DNA of 64,000 nucleotides, taken from NCBI RefSeq assembly GCF_940807255.1, contig NZ_CALNWY010000017.1, positions 21,337 through 85,336 of the forward strand, given 5' to 3'. A model generated the notes under the pieces. The model saw nothing but the letters and a program-made list of their open reading frames with translations, was not told the DNA's origin and searched no databases. The translations under genes and the position numbers were made by a program. Every line of letters starts with the position of its first letter. The first letter of the stretch is position 1. Below are positions 59,013 through 64,000 of the stretch, piece after piece. This DNA is from Mixta sp. Marseille-Q2659 (GTDB taxonomy: Bacteria; Pseudomonadota; Gammaproteobacteria; Enterobacterales; Enterobacteriaceae).

Positions 59013-59438
59013 TCAGTTCAGCGTCTTAACCAGATATCGTGGCGACTCGCTATACCCTTCACGGGCATAAAACTGGTTTGCTTTGATACGCCGCTCATGG
59101 CAATGCACCTCTATGCGATCGCATCCTCGCTGACGTGCTATCCGCTCGGCATGCTCTATCAGATATTGCCCTACGCCTTTACTGCGTTCGCCGTCAGCGA
59201 TGCAAAAATAGCTGATACGGGCAAAATCCCCTTCCAGCGCCAGCTGCGGAATGAAATGTAAGGAGAGAAAGCCCAGCACGGTTTGCCCCTCTTCCGCCAC
59301 CAACAACGTTTCATTCGGATGGTCAATAAGCTGCTGCAATCGCTTGCCCATAAAGCTTTCGGTGTCACCGTAGCCTAATTCGGTCAATAGCGAAATTAAG
59401 ACAAAACTATCTTTAGTTTGAGCCGGACGAATATGCAT
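59013..59438 (-). CDS. GNAT family N-acetyltransferase
   Basis: A 141-residue single-domain GNAT protein. Motif A is visible in FCIADGERSKGVGQYLIEHAE (the RSKGVG loop binds the acetyl-CoA pyrophosphate), and motif B in NQFYAREGYSE. The substrate is unknown. It lies 53 bp upstream of ybeM on the same strand, but no functional link is evident. I do not recognise an E. coli gene at this position. Confidence 0.85.
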   Translation of the reverse strand: MHIRPAQTKDSFVLISLLTELGYGDTESFMGKRLQQLIDHPNETLLVAEEGQTVLGFLSLHFIPQLALEGDFARISYFCIADGERSKGVGQYLIEHAERIARQRGCDRIEVHCHERRIKANQFYAREGYSESPRYLVKTLN

Positions 59439-59624
59439 TGCGCCTCCTTCAGATGCGCTGACCGCGTCAGGATTTCCTGTTTATAGACGGAGTTACGCGC
59501 GCAAAGCAAGCAAATATCAATTGCAAAACGTGACCAGCACCGTTTATGTGCTGCCGCGCAATAATTAATGTTTCCTTAATCTTGCAGCAGCAAACTACAG
59601 GCAGATGAATCGGGAGAGGTAATA

Positions 59625-59723
59625 ATGAAAAATCTGATGCCGCGAAGCCTGTCTGAACTGTTTGCTGTAGCGCTCAGCTACCTTTCATTAATGACTTTTA
59701 TTGCGTTGTATATTTATCGCTGA
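59625..59723 (+). CDS. Putative 32-residue membrane peptide
   Basis: An ATG with an AGAGG-like ribosome site opens 32 codons: MKNLMPRSLSELFAVALSY followed by LSLMTFIALYIYR, ending TGA. It reads as a short basic start, one strongly hydrophobic helix (about residues 12-30) and a basic C-terminus, like many enterobacterial small membrane proteins. A bidirectional terminator follows 13 bp later. I know no named homologue. Support: good ribosome site, TM pattern and terminator; against: tiny length. Confidence 0.5.
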   Translation: MKNLMPRSLSELFAVALSYLSLMTFIALYIYR

Positions 59724-59736
59724 ATGACAGACAAAA

Positions 59737-59760
59737 AAAACCCGCCTGTAGGCGGGTTTT
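59737..59760. terminator. Bidirectional terminator between the small membrane peptide gene and cspE
   Basis: AAAACCCGCC / GGCGGGTTTT with a TGTA loop and flanking A/T tracts. Confidence 0.9.
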
Positions 59761-59779
59761 TAAAATTCTGACTGTTAAC

Positions 59780-59989
59780 TTACAGAGCGATAACGTTAGC
59801 AGCAGATGGGCCTTTTGCGCCGTCAGTGATTTCAAACTCAACGCGCTGACCTTCGGCCAGGGTTTTGAAACCATTGCTCTGGATAGCAGAGAAGTGTACG
59901 AATACGTCTTTGCTGCCATCTTCCGGAGTAATGAAGCCGAATCCTTTGGACTCATTAAACCACTTAACGTTACCTTTGATCTTGGACAT
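59780..59989 (-). CDS. cspE: Cold-shock-like protein CspE
   Basis: A 69-residue cold-shock domain, nearly identical to E. coli CspE, a constitutive RNA chaperone and antiterminator. RNP1 is KGFGFITP and RNP2 is DVFVHFSAI. The fluoride channel gene fluC, its neighbour in E. coli, is not next to it here. Confidence 0.96.
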   Translation of the reverse strand: MSKIKGNVKWFNESKGFGFITPEDGSKDVFVHFSAIQSNGFKTLAEGQRVEFEITDGAKGPSAANVIAL

Positions 59990-60709
59990 CTATATTACCT
60001 TTACATGAAAAATGGACACTAAACTGTGTCGGGGTTAAGTACAGCAATTGCGGCGGCTTTTGTCCAGTACGTCATGAAGAAAAAGTGATAAATATCGCTA
60101 TTTTTTCGCAGGTGACGATTTCAGGGTAACGTAAAAAGAACAAAAATCAGCGCCCTTTGAACTAACGAAAAATGAGATAACGATTTAACCTGTTGTATTA
60201 TAGATAAAATTTTTAAAAACTTCGTCAATGCTGGCTTTTTGTGTCTGTCGGATTCGGGAAAAAGACTTTTTGCTCACTTCTGAATCTTTTCCAGGAAAAA
60301 CTATCATCAGTGATGATAAAAACGTCAGGAAAAAGATGAATACAGATTGACTTCACCAACTGGCAGTGCTTGCTTAGCAACTTCAGCCCTGCTTCAGATT
60401 TACGTCCTGGTTTATATATTCTAATTACAAAAAGGTTCAGAATGCTTATTTACATTATTTCCTTAATCTTATGATAAAAAGGCCATCCCCCTTGATATTT
60501 TGCATTACAATTGATGAAAATCATTGAATTGCACTTTTTATCATCCGTAATTGCTAATAAATCTTCTAAAACTCATTAAATCTTCTTACTTTTCATTTAT
60601 TTATAAAGTGACCATAACCACATTGAACAGATAAAGTAAATTTATAGATCTTTCATATGTTTTTGCTAAGATAATTCTCGCCGCGAAATCAGACATAAGG
60701 AAGATAAGG
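59990..60709. other. AT-rich intergenic region between cspE and the zinc-ribbon gene
   Basis: These 720 bp are the longest non-coding stretch and clearly more AT-rich than the rest. The part next to cspE must hold its promoter and leader. Between 60180 and 60700 I find no frame, tRNA or terminator. A Fur-box-like core ATGAAAATCATT (60514-60525, 11 of 12 of the central consensus but poor flanks) is followed by TTGCAC, a 17-bp spacer and TGCTAA. Confidence 0.55.
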
Positions 60710-60904
60710 ATGGTCATGAAGGTAAGATGTACCGCCTGCGGCAGTAAAAGGTTTCGCTATACAACCGGGGATCAGAAAGGAAAACTTCACCACGGCGCGG
60801 TATGTGCTTATTGCTTTAAACCTTTTACCGCACAGGATTTACTACCACGCACAGAAATTGATCCTATTACACGCTGCCTGATTGGTCAGCGCAACATAGG
60901 TTAA
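60710..60904 (+). CDS. Small zinc-ribbon-like protein
   Basis: A 64-residue basic protein with two CxxC pairs: Cys7/Cys10 in CTACGSKRF and Cys32/Cys35 in CAYCFKPF, spaced as in a zinc ribbon. The ATG at 60710 lies behind AAGGAAGATAAGG; an in-frame ATG two codons later is also possible. It stands alone at the edge of the AT-rich region. I do not recognise a named family; small prophage-type zinc proteins look similar. Function unknown. Confidence 0.65.
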   Translation: MVMKVRCTACGSKRFRYTTGDQKGKLHHGAVCAYCFKPFTAQDLLPRTEIDPITRCLIGQRNIG

Positions 60905-60914
60905 CGTCAAACGC

Positions 60915-60939
60915 TGCGGCACCTGTTGAAGGTGCCGCA
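60915..60939. other. Perfect stem-loop between convergent small genes
   Basis: TGCGGCACC / GGTGCCGCA with a seven-base loop, between the zinc-ribbon gene and the YohP-like gene. No strong U-run on either side; a weak bidirectional terminator is likely. Confidence 0.55.
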
Positions 60940-60946
60940 AGCTCTG

Positions 60947-61030
60947 TTAAAACAGGATTTTAAATACGCCGGTCAGCGTCAGTAACCCAACAATAAAAAT
61001 AATCGCAATAATCCACAGTATGATTTTCAT
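60947..61030 (-). CDS. yohP: YohP-like 27-residue inner membrane protein
   Basis: The minus-strand frame from ATG 61030 encodes MKIILWIIAIIFIVGLLTLT plus GVFKILF. This closely resembles E. coli YohP (27 residues, begins MKIILW and ends VTGVFKMIF as I recall it), a stress-induced small membrane protein used to study mRNA and protein targeting. A good AGGAG ribosome site lies seven bases upstream. It is far shorter than usual gene-calling limits. Physiological function is unknown. Confidence 0.8.
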   Translation of the reverse strand: MKIILWIIAIIFIVGLLTLTGVFKILF

Positions 61031-61304
61031 TCCATTCTCCTTTTCAACGACGTTAGCGCCGTCCAGTAAATTTAGCCACGATGTGGTCAAGTACCCCTTG
61101 CCGACCTGCTCAATAACAATCACAACGTTATCCGTTGCTTAAGTATAGTTAAGGCTACAGATTCTGCATATTTGCGACCCAGATCGCGCTCTGCTCTTTT
61201 ACCGCTGGCTGGCGCTTCGATCTGCGCCGAAAAGAACACTAAACTTATAGCGCGTATCAACTTAAGCCTTAGTGGTCCTTTTCAGCCTGTACAAAGGAGG
61301 CCTT

Positions 61305-61550
61305 ATGAGTACGATTGATACCAATATGGGCAGATATTGTCTGAAAGCGAATCATGCTGGTAATCACATTAAGGGCTCGATTGCGATTAACGATGAGGGA
61401 GGCGCTCAACTCTCGTTACAGGAGTTTGATGAGCATTATCTGGACGATGTCGTGAATAACGTGATTTATCCAATAACCGGTGGCAATCGCGAAATCACCC
61501 AGGCGTTGCGCGAACAAATGGTTAAAGCGGGCTTTACCCAACCCCACTAG
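61305..61550 (+). CDS. Conserved-looking 81-residue protein of unknown function
   Basis: The ATG at 61305 has a near-perfect AAAGGAGG ribosome site. The 81-residue product is soluble and acidic-to-neutral, starting MSTIDTNMGRYCLKANHAGN and containing DEHYLDDVVNNVIYPITGG. No membrane segment, metal motif or known domain is apparent. The strong ribosome site and balanced composition suggest a real gene. The open frame continues 11 codons upstream, but the ribosome site decides the start. Confidence 0.65.
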   Translation: MSTIDTNMGRYCLKANHAGNHIKGSIAINDEGGAQLSLQEFDEHYLDDVVNNVIYPITGGNREITQALREQMVKAGFTQPH

Positions 61551-61614
61551 CCTTACCGCAACCTGATTTTCACATTTACCAACGGTGTTGGTGGCATATC
61601 GCTCGGTATAAGAG

Positions 61615-61643
61615 CAGAAGCAAAGCAGGCCGCTTTGCTTCTG
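61615..61643 (-). other. Stem-loop after gntT
   Basis: CAGAAGCAAAG / CTTTGCTTCTG, an 11-bp perfect stem with a seven-base loop, 10 bp past the gntT stop. Only a weak T-run follows; probably the gntT terminator. Confidence 0.55.
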
Positions 61644-61653
61644 TTAAGAAAGG

Positions 61654-62970
61654 TTAAATCATAGCGGAAAGCAGCAAACACCCTACCAACCCGCAAACGG
61701 AGATGATGGTCTCCAGCGCCGACCATGAACGCATTGTCTCGCCAATCGTCAGATTGAAATACTCTTTGAACAGCCAAAAGCCGGGATCGTTAACATGCGA
61801 GAAAATCACGCTACCGGCGCCGACTGCAATCACCATTAATTCAGGACTGGCGCCGGTAGTCGCAATCAGCGGCGCCACAATACCGCCTGCGGTAATAGCA
61901 GCAACGGTTGCTGAACCCAGCGCGATTCGCAGCACGGCAGCAATTGACCAGGCCATAAAAATAGGCGACACGTTGGTTTCATTCATCAATCCGGCGATAT
62001 ATTTATCCACGCCGCTGTCTACCAGAACCTGCTTAAACGCGCCGCCGCCGCCGATAATCAGCAACATCATGGCAATGATCTTGATAGAGTCAGTCAGCGT
62101 ACCCATCACTTCGTCCATGCTGCGACCACGATTAAGGCCGAAGGTGAAAATCCCAATCAGCACAGCAATCAGCGTAGCCATCACCGGGTCGCCAAAAAAC
62201 TCAGCCCAGGGCAGTAAGGCATGCCCTTTCGGTAAGATCATCTCCGCGACCGCACGCAGCGCCATTAAAATTACCGGCACCAGCGACGTCCAGACGCTGA
62301 CGCCAAAACCGGGCATTTCTGCTTCACTAAAAGTTTTGGGGTTATAAAGTCCTTCCGGGATGGGCTTATCAATATTTTTCAGAAAGCGCGCATAAACCGG
62401 CCCGGCAAGAATAACGGTCGGAATAGCCAGCAGCGTACCAAACAGCAGGGTTTTACCCATATCGGCATTAAACAGCGTGGCAATGGCCGTCGGGCCAGGA
62501 TGCGGCGGCAGGAAGCCGTGAGTGACAGAGAGCGCCGTCGCCATCGGTACACCAACATATAACAGCGGCACCCGCGCCGAGGCGGCAATGCTGAACACCA
62601 GCGGCAGCAGCAAGACAAACCCCACTTCATAAAACAGCGCAAATCCTACGGTAAAACCAGTTAGCACAACGGCCCACTGAATATGCCGCTGGCCGAATTT
62701 TGCGATCAGCGTAGTCGCGATACGCTGCGCGCCGCCGCAGTCAGCCAGCAGTTTCCCCAGCATCGCGCCAAATCCCATAATCAGCGCCAGGCTGCCCAGG
62801 GTACTGCCGACGCCCGTTTTAATCGAAGTAATGACTTTATTGACCGGCATTCCCTGCATCATGCCAACCACCAGCGCGACCAGGATCAGCGCAATAAATC
62901 CATTAAGCTTGAAGCGAATCATCAGCAGGAGCAGAAGCGCAACTCCGACCGCGACGATAACTAATGGCAT
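61654..62970 (-). CDS. gntT: High-affinity gluconate permease GntT
   Basis: A 438-residue GntP-family proton symporter with twelve or more membrane segments, same length and very close to E. coli GntT: MIRFKLNGFIALILVALVVG, MGFGAMLGKLLADCGGAQRIA, HGFLPPHPGPTAIA, LLIIGGGGAFKQVLVDSGVD and FSHVNDPGFWLFKEYFN. Two abutting GntR-type operators lie about 110 bp upstream, supporting gluconate control. E. coli gntT is not in this neighbourhood. Confidence 0.93.
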   Translation of the reverse strand: MPLVIVAVGVALLLLLMIRFKLNGFIALILVALVVGMMQGMPVNKVITSIKTGVGSTLGSLALIMGFGAMLGKLLADCGGAQRIATTLIAKFGQRHIQWAVVLTGFTVGFALFYEVGFVLLLPLVFSIAASARVPLLYVGVPMATALSVTHGFLPPHPGPTAIATLFNADMGKTLLFGTLLAIPTVILAGPVYARFLKNIDKPIPEGLYNPKTFSEAEMPGFGVSVWTSLVPVILMALRAVAEMILPKGHALLPWAEFFGDPVMATLIAVLIGIFTFGLNRGRSMDEVMGTLTDSIKIIAMMLLIIGGGGAFKQVLVDSGVDKYIAGLMNETNVSPIFMAWSIAAVLRIALGSATVAAITAGGIVAPLIATTGASPELMVIAVGAGSVIFSHVNDPGFWLFKEYFNLTIGETMRSWSALETIISVCGLVGCLLLSAMI

Positions 62971-63080
62971 AATTTTTCTCCGGTGAAGGGTCGCTGTGGT
63001 TAACGACCGGTAGCGTAATTTTTAAGTTACGGCAGAGAAGAGTGAGCGGATTGCTCAGCCGGATCTGGGATGCCGCAACA

Positions 63081-63110
63081 TTGTTACCGATAACATGGTA
63101 ACGGTAACAA
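63081..63110. promoter_or_regulatory. Two abutting GntR-type operators
   Basis: TTGTTACCGATAACAT (63081-63096) and ATGGTAACGGTAACAA (63095-63110) each resemble the GntR operator ATGTTACCCGTAACAT, and their outer arms TTGTTACCG / CGGTAACAA form a perfect larger inverted repeat. They sit between gntT and a divergent alcohol dehydrogenase gene. Confidence 0.8.
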
Positions 63111-63261
63111 ATTGTCGCCGGAATGAGGGAAGCAGGCAGAATTCCTGATTTGAGAAGGTGATCAACTTTTTGCCACAATGTTAACAAGTCCAACTTTCCA
63201 TAGCGAAGCGGTTGACTGGTACACTCGATTTCACTTCAAGAATAGCCTCGCAGGTACAAAT

Positions 63262-64000
63262 GTGTTAATCAGCCAGATGATAGCGAATCGCCAGACATTT
63301 TTCGGACGCGGCAGCCTGCAAAAGCTGTTGCCGCTGTTGCAACAAGACCCTTGCCCTACCCTGTTATTTTGTGGCCGTTCTTTTTTGCAGAGTCCGCACT
63401 ACGCCGCCATTAGCGCTGAGCTTAACGCTTTGCTCATCGGGCATGAACGGATTACGCATGAAGCGTCCCCGGATGAGATAGATCGCTGGGTGGCGCGCTG
63501 GCGCGGCCAGGTAAAACGCGTGGTCGCTATTGGTGGCGGTAGCGTTCTGGATGCAGCGAAAGCTTTTGCTGCCGTCAGTCAATACCCGTTAAACACACTG
63601 CGCTATCTGGAAAAGGTCGGCGATACGCCGGTGAGTGGGGATACACTGCCCGTGATTGCGGTTCCTACCACCGCCGGTACCGGCAGCGAAGTTACCCAAA
63701 ACGCAGTGGTTACGGACCAGGCGGCAATTAAGGTTAAAGCATCGCTGCGCCATGCTAACTTTGTACCGCAGGTTGCCATTCTCGATGCCGATCTGCTCGA
63801 TGGTACGCCAGATAATACGCTAACCTGCTGTGCAATCGACGCATTTACCCACCTTTTTGAAGCCTGGCTATCGGCAAAAGGGGATCGCTTTAGCCGCCAG
63901 ACAGCACTTAACGGCATGCGTCACTTTGTTCAGGGCTGGCCGGATCTTAATCGTCAGGATCGGCGTGGAGCCGACGCGCGCGAAGCAATGCTGCTGGCCT
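63262..64000 (+). CDS. Iron-containing (group III) alcohol dehydrogenase, truncated by the window end
   Basis: The frame from GTG 63262 (AGG ribosome site) stays open to the right edge: about 246 residues of a protein usually near 380-400. NAD-binding GGGSVLDAAKAFAA (~95-108) and PTTAGTGSEVTQNAVV, then the start of the iron site AIDAFTHLFEAWL with its Asp and His. The remaining two His ligands lie beyond the window. The substrate cannot be told from this part; gluconate or hydroxy-acid metabolism is possible given the GntR-type sites upstream. An ATG five codons in lacks a ribosome site. Confidence 0.85.
   Translation, partial: MLISQMIANRQTFFGRGSLQKLLPLLQQDPCPTLLFCGRSFLQSPHYAAISAELNALLIGHERITHEASPDEIDRWVARWRGQVKRVVAIGGGSVLDAAKAFAAVSQYPLNTLRYLEKVGDTPVSGDTLPVIAVPTTAGTGSEVTQNAVVTDQAAIKVKASLRHANFVPQVAILDADLLDGTPDNTLTCCAIDAFTHLFEAWLSAKGDRFSRQTALNGMRHFVQGWPDLNRQDRRGADAREAMLLA

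Overview
The window is a contiguous piece of an enterobacterial chromosome. Almost every gene has a close E. coli counterpart, and the order follows the E. coli gltA-to-dcuC region in inverted orientation: gltA, nei, pxp genes, ybgI, phrB, ybgA, ybfA/kdpE, pgm-seqA, ybfF-ybfE-fldA-fur, chiP, glnS, nagE/nagBAC, asnB, the Met/Leu/Gln tRNA cluster, ubiF, miaB-ybeZYX-lnt, gltIJKL, leuS-lptE-holA-nadD, rsfS-rlmH-mrdAB-rlpA-dacA, ybeD-lipB-lipA, tatE, ybeM, cspE. The extra genes (pcp with DUF969/DUF979, a Serratia-type chitobiase, an Mtr-like permease) and the missing ones (no dtpD, kdpFABCD, speF-potE, chiQ, nagD/umpH, cobC or fluC in their usual places) suggest a non-Escherichia member of Enterobacterales. 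An Erwiniaceae such as Pantoea, Mixta or Erwinia is my guess; the genus cannot be fixed from the sequence alone. No phage, IS element, CRISPR array or rRNA gene is visible.

Region 1 (1-13.4 kb): the end of gltA meets a seven-gene leftward unit (pxpB-pxpC-pxpA-DUF969-DUF979-pcp-nei). Its members would release pyroglutamate from peptides, possibly transport it, and open it to glutamate. Upstream lies the ybgA-phrB-ybgI unit, in which ybgI carries a one-base frameshift. ybfA and a lone kdpE flank the place where kdpFABCD sits in E. coli. seqA-pgm follows. Region 2 (13.4-31.8 kb): ybfF, ybfE, fldA and fur, then amino-sugar and chitin genes: a chitobiase gene broken by an in-frame amber codon, the chitoporin chiP with a ChiX-type sRNA pairing site over its ribosome binding site, an Mtr-like permease, glnS, the divergent nagE/nagBAC genes with NagC and CRP sites, and asnB.

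Region 3 (31.9-43.9 kb): seven tRNA genes behind a stringent-type promoter, ubiF, the miaB/ybeZ-ybeY-corC-lnt group, and the glutamate/aspartate ABC transporter gltIJKL, preceded by a perfect-consensus sigma-54 promoter and two NtrC-like boxes. Region 4 (43.9-59.8 kb): housekeeping genes for translation, LPS export, NAD synthesis, ribosome silencing, cell elongation (PBP2, RodA, RlpA, PBP5), lipoate synthesis and Tat export, plus a GNAT acetyltransferase.

Region 5 (59.6-64 kb) is the least standard: a 32-codon putative membrane peptide gene, cspE, about 700 bp of AT-rich DNA, a small CxxC zinc-ribbon gene, a YohP-like 27-residue membrane protein, an unrecognised 81-residue gene, and gntT divergent from a truncated iron-type alcohol dehydrogenase gene, with two abutting GntR-type operators between them.

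The main leads are the pyroglutamate gene cluster, two likely recent gene inactivations (ybgI and chitobiase), an orphan kdpE, the sigma-54/NtrC architecture at gltI, and several very short genes.
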